A stretch of 64,000 nucleotides of DNA from Paramecium sonneborni (Eukaryota; Ciliophora; Oligohymenophorea; Peniculida; Parameciidae), in NCBI GenBank assembly GCA_905182985.1, contig CAJJDN010000106.1:89348-153347 (forward strand), given 5' to 3'. Positions 1 through 14,345 of this stretch are shown piece after piece. Below the pieces are notes generated by a model. That model saw only the letters and a program-made list of their open reading frames with translations, did not search any database and had not been told where the DNA came from. Numbering within the stretch: position 1 is the first letter of the stretch; every line of letters starts with the position of its first letter. A program made the translations under genes and the position numbers.

Positions 1-1323
1 ATTAATTAAGTAGTTTAATTGTTTTTGAAATTATTAGACATATGCTTTATCATATATATTCTATATTTTATAATATTTCATAAATTAAATAAGTGTTTTC
101 TAAGGTTTAGCTTATTAATCATAATTGCATAAAATTTAAATCAACATTTTCTGTTTAAATTGAGATTATTTAATTAACTAATAAAGCATATCCTATTACT
201 TAGTAAAGGCAAAAATAGGTTAATTTTTTTAAATTTTGACTTTTTAATTTTATAAAAAACTTTTTTGCAACAAGGATTATAATAACAAAATCTTTGAAGT
301 ATTTTCTGATTAATTAAATACAAGTTCATAAATTTAGCATTTCTAAAGAGATATTTCAAATTAAAGTAAATGCTATTCAAAAATTAGAGATTCAAATTTA
401 AAAATTAATTATAGAGCAAAACTTAATATTAAAAGTGTGTAAATCATTTCGATATTAAATGACATTGCTGTTAAAAAGATGATTTATATAACATTATAAT
501 AAATCAAAAATACACTGTTGTGATTATATGTATCAAAACTCATTCCTAACTTGATTATTTATTTTATCATTATTAATATATAAGAACTAAATTTAGAGAG
601 TTCATTCAAACCTACAGATAAAATTAAAATTAAATGACATAATATTTCTAACTTAATATTATTTGTTCTTATTAAACCTTATAAATCAATTAATTTAGTT
701 TGTCTCCATGAATATTAGGTTAGTATTATTTATAAGTACATTATTAAATTAAAAATCGAAATTAAATAATTCTTGTAGTCCGCTTATAATTTATTAAAAT
801 AAAAAATTGACTTTAGGGTAGGATACAAAAGAATGTAGTTTTCAACCAATATTACAGATAAGGTTACTGTGTGGAAATATGACTGTTTTTTTATAAATTA
901 AAGGTTTCCAAAAATAAATAAGTTCATGATAATATGTGTAATTAAAAGTTATACTAGAGTAGAAGAGCTTTTAAATCCAATTAATTAAGTAGTTGGCAGA
1001 GATTCTTTTAAACTGGAATAAAAAAGTCTAGAAAATTTTTATTATTAAATACTTTGTGTCACTCTAATGAGAATCATCTTCCATTAATGACAATTCTTAT
1101 AAACCATTAATTATAATTGCAATTCTGAATAATTACAAGGCTGATTGATTTCGCTATTAACATGCATCATTAAACAAATCTAAATAATTTTCAACAAGTC
1201 TCTCAAGAAAGGAAACAATTTTTTCAGCCATTTCAAATAATAGATAATTTAATTTCAAAATAAATTTTGTTATCTGATTGTACATAGTGTAGAAATTTAA
1301 ATGAATTTTATATCAATGTTTAA
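1..1323. other. AT-rich gene-poor stretch
   Basis: No convincing gene. The only sizeable open frame in the ciliate code is on the minus strand from an ATG at 1231 to TGA at 842 (130 codons). It has no family motif, and frames of that size are expected by chance when TGA is the only stop. It lies just downstream of the large minus-strand gene ending at 1324 and could be a decayed exon. No tRNA, telomeric repeat or mobile element was seen. Confidence 0.4.
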
Positions 1324-4300
1324 TCATATTTAATTCATAATTTTCATTAAAATTTGATGTATTCCTTTTTTCTATACTATTTTTGGTTCAAGTAAGATTA
1401 AAACAAATTTAACTTAATGTATTTAATAATATTGGAAGATAATCCAATAAACTGAGAATGTAAAATACAACAGCAAAATACTAATTTTATATGATATAAT
1501 TTACATAATTCCAGTTAAATTAAAATAATCTGACATAGCTTATATAAATAGAATGCTTAAATAAATACTTTCATTAATAAAGTAACTAAAACAAGTAAAA
1601 AAACATGATTAAATATCCTAAGCATATTAAACAAAGAAATTTTAGTGAATCTATGAATTAATAAATTAAGAATTATTTTTTGAATATTTTAAAGTCTGTC
1701 TTTCTGTATTATATTCTTATTGAACCATTTTTTTGTAATTTTAAATAACTCCTCCTATTCCATCTTATGTAATAATTAGGTAAGAATCACTAGGTTTATA
1801 AGGTAATTTTATTTAAGATGTATTACAAAAAACCAGAAATCTTTAAAAATTTAAACATAAATCTTTTCTAAAAGCATTCAATATTTAATTTTTCATTGTT
1901 TAGTTAAAATAATTTGATACAACTAAGTCATCAAGAATAGTATTAAACAAATTTGTCGAATTGTCTGCATACATTAAATATAATTCTATGATTTCAGATT
2001 AATTAATTAATTAATATGGATTTGATGGAATTAGATGTTCAGTCTTAATTAATTCTCCAAGTAAGATTGAACTATCGAATAGTTTTTTAAATTTTATATA
2101 ATTCATAGTCATTAATAAGGAATGTTTGTAATTGTCATAATAAAATGCTCTGTAATAATATGCTCCAATCATTTGAGAACCATAACAAATTATAAATATA
2201 AAAGGTATGAGTATTCGAAATTTAGAAGTAAATTTAATATTTTATAATCGTTAAATGGTATGAATATTTTTATTTTAATTAAGATTTTCATTTTAAATTG
2301 TATCATTTTTTATCAAATTTGCCATAGATTTTAAAGAATAATTTGTGCATGAACTAAATATTTTTGTTTATGAAATTTATGTCTTAATTGAATTAATCTC
2401 AATCATTGATAATAAAGTAAATATGTAATTATTTAATTTTACTTAAGAATAAATGAAATATATTAAAGCTATTATGAATATATTTGCAAAACATATTTAG
2501 ATTATTTCTATCTATTAAAAATTGGTTTGAGACTACTATATCTTAAATTTAAGATACTCAATTTCATCATCAATCACAATATCATGAAACTTAAATATTG
2601 TCATTATATTTTGCCTTAAAAATCCATTAGCTTTAAATATTGAATAATCATGAGTAGAAATATTAGAATAATTTGTATTTTTTTATACTCTAACCATTTT
2701 CTCTCTTGTTATTGCATAAAATGAATAATAGTCCATTTTTGTAATTATTTTATTATTATTTTTGTCATATTCAATTACATCAACCATTTCCATTCCTAAA
2801 TCTCTACTTCTTCTGCTTAGATTTAATGTATAATTAACATGTATACCTTTCCATAAAGTAAAAGCATAATTTAATTTTTATTGCCTTTAAAATTCTATAT
2901 ACTAAGTTAGGTTGTATAAGCCACTTGATGCACAATATCTATTCCATTATAAAAGATATGATCCTGCATATGAAAATGTAAGAGCTTAAGGATTTATTAA
3001 AAAATTAATTGATGACTAATATGATGTTATTTCACTTTATCCAGATTGTTTATTGATAAAAATAGTACAAACTATATAACATGTTAGTATAATCATAAGA
3101 ATTAATTACAATTTTAAATTCCTTGATATTTCCTTTTTCTCTATTATTTATTCGATAATTGAATTATTTATTTAATCATCTATATTATTATTCTTTTTTA
3201 TTGTTTTCGTTTCAAATTTCAAACTCTTATCCTAACTTTCTACATTATTCTTAAAATCAGAAAAACTTAGTATAAAATAATAATAATCAGAATTATCCAA
3301 TTCAATATATTCTAATTCAAATTTATAAGATGATAAATTTTATTCTAAATTTAATTATTGCTGAATTATTTCAAATTGAATGGAAAATTTAGGGTTTAAA
3401 AGTGATACTATTCTATTCTACTTAATATAAGTTTCGTATCGAGAAGTTGAGGATTAATTGGTTTTTATTTAGGGAAGAAATTCTTCTTTTATATTGTAAT
3501 TTATGCTTAACTAAAGACAATCATCATGATTAAGGTTTTTTGAAAAATATGATTAAAATTCAATTTATCTACATTATTAATATGTAGTAGTCAATTCTAA
3601 AACTTAATATTCAATTTCTGGAACATAAAACTAAATCATAGCTTTTTCTAGGAAATCTTAATAAGTTACTTCTTAAGAATTATTTTCATCAAGATCTTAT
3701 AACTTATTGAATAGTAATTCCGAAATTCCAAATATTTTACCGAATTAATTGAATAATAGAAAATTATTGTTATCATCAACTTCAATTATATTATTAATTA
3801 TTAAGTCATTGTCTAAAATTTCATGATATAAAGAAATTTTACAAGAAAGTATATAATTATTTTTCAGTAAAAAAGTCTTTATCTAATATTTATCTAAAAA
3901 ATCATTTTCAACAAAATAATTTAATTGTGATTAATAATACCCTCTTAAAAATTATGGAAACAAATCTAAAATATTTTCCAAATATTAATCCTTAAAATAT
4001 TCTTCTAAATATTTTGCTTTCGCATTCAAAATATTCCATTTCTTTTATAAATAGCTTACTTTAATCAGAAAGATTTAATCTAGAATAATATTGAAGAATT
4101 ACTTTTTTATAATTTTAAATTCAAATTTCGATCCAATCCTTACAATTCCTTAGCTTTCTGTCCAATTTGTAATGCCTTTTAATAAATTTTTCATTTACCT
4201 TCTAATAATCACCATAAAAAATATAATAATATTTTTAGATAGTTTATATGGTTTTTAGATCACTTATAGTTGAATTTTAAAGTGTTTGAGTCTTTAAATT

Positions 4301-5350
4301 TATATTAGATTCAAGTTGCTACTTTAATTTTTTAATTTTTTTGCAAAATTTAAAAGTCTAAGTTCTAATCATCTTACAATATTGTTCTTCATTTAAATTA
4401 ATTTTTATTAGATTTTAATAATAATTTAATTTAGCAAGACTAACTTATTCTATAATGTGAGAGTTTGTTTCTTATTATTCAAAAATTTGAATGAGCCATT
4501 AGTTCTCTTTTTATTAATTTTTTGATTTTTACTAACATTCTTGTTAAAGTAAATAAATATTGGCTTTAACGAAAACAAAGTCTAAAAATGAAATTTTGGA
4601 TTAATTTTGTTGTAACAATAGAAAATATAATTTATATAAATTTGGTTCAAAATATTTTTCTATCATTATTCTATCTTAAATCTTAATTAAATTAGAATTA
4701 TTTTTTTGTAAATATTTTAAATTCTATTAAATGCATCTTTAAATCATTAAAACTTTCATAGTTTCATCTTATTGATAATAATTAACAATTTATGAAATCA
4801 AAAATTTTAATTAACATTAATTTTTAGCATTAGTCAATTTATTTATTTGAGCTCTATTTTTTAAAGACTGAATAACACTTAATGTAAACAAGTAAACTAA
4901 AAATATTTCAATCCAACTTAATTTAGCTAATCCGGCTATTCCAATTACAAAAAGGAATATTCTTAATTTAAAAATAAAATGGCTATTTAATTCAGTATTA
5001 TTTAGTTATATTACAATTAATAAAAATGATTCTATGAGTAAAATGGAGAATTATAATTCAATTATTGGTAATTTAATCTTTAATATGCATAAAACGATTC
5101 GAAAGAGATATATGATTAGTTCATCTAACTTTCTTGAAAAGCTACCATCTATTTACACAAAACTTGTTTAGCAGTTGAATTAAATATACATGATGTTCAA
5201 TAAAAAAGTTAAAAAGAACAAAATCAAATGACCATATTGATCTTATATGAAAATAGCATATAGGGAGTTTAAAATTATTGGCATAGACTACACATAATAT
5301 ATGGTTTAAACAACAAAGGAACCAATAGATTAATGAATTGAAATTTTCAT
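1324..5350 (-). CDS. large multipass membrane protein, ciliate PAS/TmcB-like family
   Basis: Roughly 1,320-residue protein. An ATG at 5350 opens a short Ser-rich exon, followed by a 24-nt intron (5288-5311). The N-terminus is rich in hydrophobic helices (for example the one containing HLILFFLLTFLLLN). A long polar middle with PAS-like features follows, then a second set of helices around an extracellular-looking loop containing RSRDLGMEMVDVIEYD. This layout resembles the large ciliate proteins annotated as PAS or tiny-macrocyst (TmcB) like, thought to be membrane sensors; the assignment is from memory of the family. The frame changes once near 4170-4210. A 37-nt GT...AG segment would bridge it, but that is longer than any other intron here, so an assembly indel is also possible. 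The C-terminus ends at TGA 1324-1326. Confidence 0.6.
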
Positions 5351-6045
5351 TTTGATTACAATTTAAGCAAGAGCAATATGAAAAAAAATGCTTAAAATAA
5401 TGATGTAAGCAAAAATCAAATAGTTACTGTTCTCAAAATATATTAAAAGATTAATTCTAAATTTGCTGAGCATCTCTTAAATGAAGCTAATTTAAATATG
5501 AGTATTTACACATTCTAACCATTAATTAATTAAACAGCTTGTAAAGTATTAACAATAAAAAGAAATCGAAACCATATAATGCTTTTAAAAGTGATGTCAA
5601 AGTTTTATCGCAATTGTAAAAATTAAAAATATGCAAGATAATCTCTGGTTGCTTACTCTATTCTTTTTGAAAGAGATATTTTATTTTTTTTATTCATCTA
5701 AAAATATAAATAACTAAATCACAACAAATATTAATAATAGAAAATAAAAAAAAATCCATAAAGTTGTGCTTTTGTAATAAAATTAATTTATAGGCAAATA
5801 TGTATTCTTAATTAAATAATTATTTAATGTGGATCTCTATATTGTTTAATTAGTTTGAAAAAATTACTGAAAAACAATAAAATATCATAAGTAATTAAAA
5901 ATATATGTTTTTTACATCATAAGAAAGTAAAGTTTGATTTCAATTTTGAATGTAAATAGTTATTGAAAATATAATATATTAATTTGTATTGTAATATAAA
6001 TTTTAAATTATTAAGCGGTTGAATTGTCTTTAAAAAATAAAATAA
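5351..6045. promoter_or_regulatory. divergent intergenic region
   Basis: About 700 bases of very AT-rich sequence between two divergent gene starts (the membrane protein at 5350 and the cyclin at 6046). It must hold both promoters. I see no coding frame, RNA gene or repeat in it. Confidence 0.4.
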
Positions 6046-7171
6046 ATGAAATCAAAACAATCATCATCTAGTGTTGTTAGTGATTCAGTTTCTGATTTGA
6101 GTTCTGAATTATCATTAAGATCTGGAAAGGTACCAACAGTAACAAAATAAGAAGAGTTGGCTTCTGCAATAGAATAAAAGTCATCAGAGTCAGAGAATAT
6201 AAATGAAATAGAAAATCCTGAAGAAATTCATTCCCCTTTAGAATTTAAATTAGATTTAAGTATGATTATTTAGAAGAATGGAAAAACAGAGGAATTTTAT
6301 AATTTAGTTCTATAAAGTTATTTGAGTAAACAATAGAAACCAAAAGAATATTTATCAAAAGATGATAAGGGTTTTGATGATGAAGAGAGAATAAGATTTT
6401 TAAATTGGTTAATTGAGATTACATATGCATATTAAATGAATTATTCAACATTCTTTATAGTTTGTTCTATTTTGGATGAATATTAAAAGAAAACTTAAAA
6501 GTAATATTTAGATATCTAAAAATAATAGTATATCAAGAGATAACCTTCATTTAACTGGTGTAAGTTGTATATATTTGGCATCAAAATTTAATGATGTAAT
6601 ACCATTAAGATTAGATTAAGCAATAGATATATCCCATAATAGATTAGGTCGAAGTAAGATTTTGAAAAAAGAATTAGAAATTTTTGAATGTTTGGATCAT
6701 CAACTTAATTTTTCTAATGGTTTTTTATTTTTAACATTATTATTAAGACTATATTTGAGTAAGATCAAAGATAAAGAGAATGATATTATAGAGATAGCAT
6801 ATTTTACATTGAAGCTATGTTGTTTTGATTATGAATTATAAAGTAAGTATTATTAGAGTGAAATATCAGCAGGTTGTTTATCATATGCAGCAATGCTTGT
6901 AAATTCTAATAATTAAGGAAGAGTGAGTGGACATATAACTACTTCCCTTGTAATATATTCATAATTAGTATATTAGTTAAATCTATTAAAAACAGTAAAT
7001 GTTGTAAAGGATGAATAAATAGTAATTGTTGGTGAACATATTGAAGCATTAATAGATAAATACTTTACTGATATTTAATTTAGAGGAAAAATCTAAAAAT
7101 TAATAGAGTATAACTAAACCTAAACTGAATTGTTGAAATCTTACCTAGAAATTAGAAACTATGATCCATGA
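6046..7171 (+). CDS. cyclin (cyclin-box protein)
   Basis: 365-residue protein. The Ser/Glu-rich N-terminus (residues 1-100) is followed by a cyclin N-box with ERIRFLNWLIEITYAYQMN and a matching HLTGVSCIYLASKFND helix. A second cyclin fold ends in helices containing ISAGCLSYAAMLV. The first box keeps the Arg and the Leu-Ile-Glu motif typical of B/A-type cyclins, so it probably activates a cyclin-dependent kinase. One 28-nt intron at 6501-6528 (phase 2) restores the frame. It stops at TGA 7169-7171, 48 bases before the next gene. The exact cyclin class is not clear, and no destruction box was recognised. Confidence 0.8.
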
Positions 7172-7219
7172 AAATTAAGTATTATTATATTATTACTATA
7201 TTTTTAATAATATAAAATA

Positions 7220-10200
7220 ATGATTAATCGAGACACTGGATTCTAAGATTTGGAAAGTGGAATTCAGAGTAATAATATCTCTTCTGGACACTTGGTTGAT
7301 ATTGATTAACAAAGTCCTATTGGAGGTTAATTATTAGATCCTACTCTTGAATTTTCTTAATTATAATAACTAGAAGCTTTACGAATGAAGAGAGATATAT
7401 TTGATAATTATCACAAAAATGCAATTAATTTAGGACATAAGGCTGATGTAAATGAAGAAGATTGTCTTATGAGTAATTTAAGGTATTTAGATTTGATATG
7501 TAAGTGGTAAAAGAAGTGAACCTTAAGGTTCTATTAGTTCAATCAGTTGCAATTTAAGAAAATAAAAACATTTAACTGTAAAGACTGCCTAAAACAAATC
7601 TAATAAATCAATTTAAATTAAATAAAAGTTTGATTAAGACGACTTTGTTATTTCATCCCCAAATCAAAATAATGGAACAATGAACTTTGGATTAAAATCA
7701 GATGCGAAAATAGCAAAATTTTAGACATTTGTATAATAAATGGAAGAATAGCAAGAACAAAATGAAAAAACTAAAAGAGCAGAAGTTCATAGAGATACAA
7801 TAAAATAACAATCGTTGATTCTAAGAGGGAAAAGTAAAGAAATGAAAACTGGGTATAGATTTGATTGAATAATAGTTTAAATGAAGTATGGGCATAAAAG
7901 GCTTTGATAATTATTAGATTAGTTTCTCGTTTTATTTAATAATTAAAAACAAAGACTGAAAGAATAAAATTTAGATTGATTACTAAAAGAATATTTGAAG
8001 TTATATGTGATAATAGTGCAAATTTTGAGTATATGTTGATAAATAGATTAATAAAATAGAAACCGAATATTAGTTTGATAATATTTTACTAAATTTAAAA
8101 TAAAGCTTCAAAGTTATTGATTTGGATAGAAGCAATTTATGGTTTCTTTGCAAAATATGTGAAAGTGATAAAACCTGATAGTTTATTTAAAATAATTTGG
8201 GATATAATTCTATTGTTATTTATTGTAATGAACATATTTTATATTCCTATATACATAAGTTTTGATGTAAGATCAGAAGGAGTATTTGAATGGATCTTTG
8301 ATTTATTACCTTCATGGATATTCATAGCAGAAATATTATTGAATTTTAATACTGCTTATTATGATAAAGGATTGATGCATGAAGATAGAAAATAGATAAT
8401 GAAGCATTATGTAAAAGGGAATTTCTTTTGGGATATAATAGTAATAATCCCATTTTTGATTTCATATATGGATATACCATTTGTTAGATATACTTTATTA
8501 TTGAGATTAACAAGATTATCACCATTGATGACAAGTATAGAAGAGGTTTTAAATTTAGAAGTAAGATATTGATAATTATGTATAAGGATAATATGTAAGT
8601 AATTTTAGATTTATTGAAATTAATATTTTTTTTATTATTAACAGGGCATTTTTGTGGTTGTGCATGGCATTGGGTAGCAGTGATAGAATATTAAGATTAT
8701 GGTGAAGAATTAACTTGGTTAACTAAATATGCACCAAATGCAATGAATTATTATTGGTTTGATAGATACATAATATCCTTATATTGGAGTGTTATTACTA
8801 CAGTTACAGTAGGGTATGGTGATATAGTTCCAGTAACGACAGTGGAGAGAATATTTGTGATAACTGTGACTTTATTAATATGTGGTGTTTTTGGTTATTG
8901 TCTATCGAATATCGGAAATATATTTAAATAGATATCAGATAAGAAGGGCGTTTATAAATAGAGAATAAGAGAAATTAATTAACATATAAGGAAGAGAGGG
9001 TTGAGTTACAATTTATAATTAAAAGTATCAATTACATTTAAGTGATAATAGGTTAAAAAATATTTCGAATATTTCTTTAAAGTAAAATAAGAAGAAGATT
9101 AACATGCTGAATAATTTATTGAATAATTAACAAAACATTTAAGAGAAGAAGTTCTTATTGATATTTACAGTAAAACATTAACGTAATCGCGTTTCTTAAG
9201 AGAAAACTTTAGTGATGAAACTATTCATAGATTATGTCAAATTGTTAAAGAAACAAAACTATATCCAGAATAATTGTTATTCTAAAGAAATGATTCACCA
9301 AAAGCGCTTTGGTTTGTATTATCTGGAACAGTCGAATATGTTGCTGATCATCAAAGTATTATAACTCTTTCATTCTTTTAGATGAAGATGATCATTTCTA
9401 TACAGAAACCTTTTTGAAGAAAGTTACATAAGGGTATATATATTGTAAACATCATTTAATAGAGCTGTTATAGGAGAAAGAGAATTCATTTCATAAACAC
9501 CATATGAGTATAATGCCAGAGCTACTAAATTTACTTAATTATTAGTAATAGAGTATTCATTTCTATTCATTTCTTTATTAGCTATTAACAATTCTATCTA
9601 ATCCTCTAAGATAATAATGAGGAATTTGAAAAGTATAGTATGGCTAAAGATAATCTCATATTTAATAGAAATTATAAAGCATTTGGATAAATATGTGAAA
9701 TCTGTGGATGGACTCATCGATTCATTTAGTAATTCTCCATAAACAATTTTTAGATGTCCATTTGTATTTTTATAACCAAATAAAAATAAAATTGCTAGTT
9801 CTTTTGCTTCTACTAAAACTAACAAAAGATTAACCTTTCCTTATAGGACTTTACCTAAATCTAATTGGAAAAATAATCTACCTGATGTTTAAGAAGCAGC
9901 CTTAGGATATATTGTTTTAAATAATATCATACCAGAAAAGTAAAATTTAAAAATATACAAGAGAAATAAATGATAATTATCTAATTAATCTTGGTTTTGA
10001 GTTAAATGATAAAGAAGAAGATCCCTAAAGATTAATTTTAAATAAAAAGAATTCTGTGTTCAAAGATTAAAAAATATTATCATAATTCGAAAATAATCTA
10101 CAATAATAATAACCTACTCCATAACCTTCAATCTAAACTGTATTACCTATAGATCAAAAATCTTAAAATCAAACTGCAATCTTTCTTAAAGATGGTTAAA

Positions 10201-11278
10201 GAGCTAGCATTACTAATGTAATATAAATGTTTAATTATTTATTAGGAAAGTATAATAGATTGGGATTAAGGTAGTTAATTTAGAAAAAGTCTAAACAAAA
10301 TTAAACTGTAAGGCTTAGATAGAGGCAAGACTCTCCAATCTATTAAAGGAAAGCTTCATTAAAACAATAATGGGGCAGGTGATTTATTGGATGAATCAAT
10401 GATTTAAGAAGAAGTTAAAATACAAAATGCAAATGCAGGATCATAAAATTATATACACAGCAAACTTAAAGTAGTAAAAAATAAACATAATAATAATCAA
10501 AATTCTATTGGAATTAGAAAAGTTTCTTGGTTAGAATTTGATAGTGGAACAAATTAACATTAAGGTTGAATTAGATATTTAAATTATTAGATAATAAACC
10601 TACTTATTTATTAAAATAAGTAAGTAAGGGAAGTGAAACTAATTTTGATCAATCACATGCTTCATATTCATAAGAAATCGAAATTAAATAAAGAATAGAG
10701 GCAAGAGAAAATAGTATTATATCAAAAAAAACTAATAAGTTTATTTTTGTTATATATTTTATAGTGTTGAAGTTAATCGAAGAAAAAAAAGAAGAAGAAC
10801 TACCTAATTGTTATAATTATTTTAAGGCTCAGAAATTGATAATAAATCTACAAAAAAGGCAGAAAAAGAAGCATATAGTTCAAGTGTTTATACAGCTGGA
10901 GTTCCTAGTAATTCAGCTTTAGTAGATTCAAATAATAAATATGATAATAATGGAGATAGTAATAGTGTTCATGTAGGATAATCTTTTGATGGAATATAAA
11001 AGAGAATATAAGATATAGTTCGAGTTCATTTTGAAATGGATTTAGATGTTGCTAAATAATCGAAAATCTATTTCCCTGATTTTAATCTTGATGTTGTTAT
11101 TTAAAGAATTACTGTTTATTATGATAAATTAAGAGAAAATAAATAAGAATTTGATATGAGAGAAATGAAAAGAACTAAAACTAACTTTACTCTTTTCGAT
11201 CGTATTAGATAAGGAAAGAATACAACAATTAGAGGAAGTTTTATTGATAAAGATAAATCTCTTTAAGATAATGATTGA
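7220..11278 (+). CDS. cyclic-nucleotide-binding voltage-type K+ channel
   Basis: 1,250-residue protein of the EAG/HCN/CNG-like channel superfamily. Six hydrophobic segments lie at about residues 290-545. The pore contains TTVTVGYGDIVP near residue 505, the GYGD filter of K+-selective channels. A C-linker and a cyclic nucleotide-binding domain follow at about 660-730 (ALWFVLSGTVEYV ... GAVIGEREF). After it comes a Cys motif, ICEICGWTHRF, which I remember from other Paramecium channels of this type. The long tail is Q/N-rich. Twelve introns: 7500-7527, 7853-7875, 8561-8586, 9025-9051, 9356-9381, 9434-9462, 9553-9581, 9729-9753, 9940-9961, 10271-10289 (19 nt, the least certain), 10565-10590 and 10739-10764. 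With these removed, 1,251 codons remain exactly. It probably acts in ciliary or plasma membrane excitability. Confidence 0.9.
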
Positions 11279-11900
11279 GCATATTTTTGATATTAAATTA
11301 TCACTTTTTACATTATTATTTATATTCCATCATTCTAAATGATTAATTCAAATATGAAGAACATCATCATCATTATCAACTCATAATTTTTATGGCAGAA
11401 ACAGTCCTTTTATTAATAAAAAAAAAAGCAAATTTCCAAAAATTATTATTCAATCTTTTATATGGAAATCTTTGCATTGATTATAAGTCTTACTTTTTAA
11501 ATTGATTCCAATTAATATTTGCTGAAATGAAGAATAATTGTTATTCGCCAATTATTTATAAAAAACTTGAAAATTATAATTAATTTATTCATCTATCTAA
11601 TAACTTTGTAATAGATTTAGTTTTAGAGTTTTTAAAAAATAAAATGTAATTCATGATTTAATATTAAAATTTTTGAATTCAAATTCTTAATTAGAAATAA
11701 AATTAATTCTGAAATTAATAAAATATATTTATAGAACAAAATGTTTATATTTAAACTAAAATTAGTTTTAATTGCAACTTACACAATATATAACTTAAAA
11801 AATATTTATCGTTATTACTCAATTTTAAATAAGAAGTATAAGAAGAGAATTAAACTAAAGAACTTTTTGATTAATAAATACAAAAAGGTTATTTTAATGA
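11279..11900. other. AT-rich intergenic region
   Basis: About 620 bases between the channel gene and a gene remnant. No coding frame, RNA gene or repeat that I can support. Confidence 0.4.
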
Positions 11901-12582
11901 ATGATTAAAAATGATAATTAATATAGAATTTATTCCAATAATGAATGCCCATAGATACAAAAGGTTAATCCAATTATTTTAATAAACTTAGATAAATAAA
12001 TATAGGGTGAAGGCAGATTGCTTTGCCTAGAAAGTTCTCAAAGTAAACTATGTGTAATTCATTTTTAATAAGCATTAGAAAATATTTAAGATTAGAAAAA
12101 CAAAGAATTTTTGATTTTATTTTTTTGGAGAAATCAATAAATGCTATAATTAAATTGACTAGTTTCTTAAATTTATTGATATTGCAAGATCCTAATCATA
12201 TAAATTATTGAATTAATTATACAAAATTTTTAGAATATGATTATTTCTTTTATAGATCATTATAGCAAGAATTAAAAATACTAATTGATAAATGAGAAGA
12301 TTATCTAATTATTGATAATAAAGAAAGAGAATATCTATTTGAAAATAAATGGAAAACAGATTTGAATAAAATTTATTCTTCTTTCATAACTGAAATAAAG
12401 GATGGATTTTGAAATATATTAAATGATGCAAATTCGGCTGCTTCTAAACTTTATTAATTAATTCAATTATAAAAAAGCTTAGACGAGACTAGATAAAGTT
12501 AAGTGTTAATTAATCTTAATCAAGAGATTAAAAAAGCATTCAAATCCAAATCTAAGGTCCTACAAAGAAAGGATGATTAAAT
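11901..12582 (+). pseudogene. decayed gene of a Paramecium-specific coiled-coil/B-box-like family
   Basis: Two protein-like blocks sit in the same orientation but cannot be joined by a clean frame. The first starts with ATG at 11901 and contains IILINLDKQIQGEGRLLCLE, then runs into TGA near 12157. The second (about 12295-12582) contains SSFITEIKDGF, an in-frame TGA, then ANSAASKLYQLIQLQKSLDE. The text resembles N-terminal parts of large Paramecium families that carry a B-box-like zinc motif and a coiled coil before WD repeats. The expected Cys/His pattern is mostly gone. I read this as a dead copy; an undetected intron could rescue part of it. Confidence 0.45.
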
Positions 12583-13044
12583 TAGTTATATATATTTAGT
12601 TTTCTAAATTTAAAATTAAAATAATTATATTATATTTAAAATATATATGTTTCAGTAAGGGATGTGTAAAGGAATTTTATATATAAGAATATAATAATAA
12701 TATTTTAATAGCTCCAGGATAATTATCATGTATTCATTATGAAATTTCTATAATTACTTTTGGTATTAGAGTTTATTTGGATATAAGAAATTTTATAAGT
12801 AATATGAACATTAGTATTACATAAAAAATAAAATTTTTAAGTTATTATCATAATAATCTCAAAGATCTTCGTAATTATGTAATATCAGCATTCATGCATT
12901 ATTCAAAATAAACCTTCTTAATATTTATTTTTAAGTAGAGTAATTCTTATAACATTTTATAGATCCAAAAGATTAGATTGAATAATCAATTAAGATAATA
13001 ATAAATCGTTATTAATATTAATTTAGTTATAGTAAATAGATATA
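12583..13044. other. AT-rich non-coding stretch
   Basis: About 460 bases between the remnant upstream and the minus-strand reading frame downstream. Nothing recognisable. Confidence 0.35.
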
Positions 13045-13845
13045 TCATTCAATACAAAGTATGCAATTAATTTTAATTATATTTTAATGCCTTTCAAAAT
13101 TTTAATGATCTTAATGTAGTTTAGCTATCAATTTGCAAATATTTTCATATTTACTCTAAATTTTTTCATTTTTATATCTAAAATGTTACCATTTTAATTT
13201 TTAATTCCTAACAATAATATCCCCTATTGTAAAATAAAACTAAGGGACTCTTTCATTCTTTTTGATTTTGAAATCATTTATAAAATCGTTTCTTGTTGCT
13301 GAAATCCACTGAATTATATATTCATCTTTTTCTAATTAAGTTGAATCAGATTCATCGCTTCTCTCTAAAATATTTTAATATTTTAATTTCAAATCATTAA
13401 GTTTTCTTAGTAAAATAACCTAACTAATTTAATCTTAAGTAGAATAATAATCAAAAACAAAGTGTAAATCAATATTTTCAAAATATACTTATTTCTTACT
13501 TATAACATGTTCTTTGCCTTAATAAAATGCCATAGATATGTTTTGTAATAATTGAGAATCAAATTGCTTTGATTAAATATTTTTTTTTAACAAAAATATT
13601 GTTGTTTCAATATTATAATTTGCAATAGGAATTTTATATTATAAGTCTTCTGGGTGTATTTAAGATGAATTAGTTATATCTATTGAATCAAAGTATATTA
13701 TTTTTTTAAAGTTAGATTTTTTGAAATCAGTTAAGACCCTACTCAATTAAATGCCACCAACATGAACATTTTTTGTAAATCGAGGTTTATATATTGCATC
13801 GTATTAATAATTTTAATCCTAAAGAAATTTGTGCCATTTTAACAT
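13045..13845 (-). CDS. hypothetical protein
   Basis: A 266-residue single-exon frame from ATG 13845 to TGA at 13045-13047. The frame stays open upstream to about 13971 without another ATG. The protein is hydrophilic with mixed charge and reads like real protein (KWHKFLQDQNYQYDAIYKPR, VHVGGIQLSRVLTDF, RVPQFYFTIGDIIVR). I do not recognise a family. The absence of TGA over more than 300 codons supports coding, but there are no introns or motifs to confirm it. It could also be an exon of a damaged larger gene. Confidence 0.4.
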
Positions 13846-14345
13846 AAAATTAGTATTTTAAACTAAAAAGATTATTATAAAAGCTTTTGACAATCTTTGT
13901 TAAAATAATTGATGTACATTTTCAGTGTATTTTTGAATTCTTTTCTTAAATTACAAATGCAAAATGCATTATCACATTACTCTTAATTGTTTACTCCTAA
14001 ACTGTTACCACAATTAGTTACTTCATTCTAATTCTCCCAAAAGGAGCATGTTCTTTTTAATGCAACATCTAATTTTTAGATTTATTATTACTTTCAAATT
14101 AAATAATTAATATTTTATCATAATCATCATCTTTATAAGAAGATGCTTTGAACAAGCATTTTAAACTTGCTCCTTCCTTTAATTATGGAAAATGTTTATT
14201 TTAATAACATATTTAAACTACATGATCAAGACTTTTTTATTTTTTTAGTAATGGTTTAACAAATAATTATCTTGTCTAAATTTTTATTTAGTTAATATTC
14301 GTTTAATTAGATAATGAAGGTAATATTTATTTTTATGATTTCAAC
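13846..14345. other. intergenic region with open but startless frames
   Basis: The minus-strand frame of the hypothetical gene continues to 13971, and a plus-strand frame opens after a TGA near 14223 and runs into the next reading frame. Neither has an earlier ATG. No other feature was seen. Confidence 0.3.
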
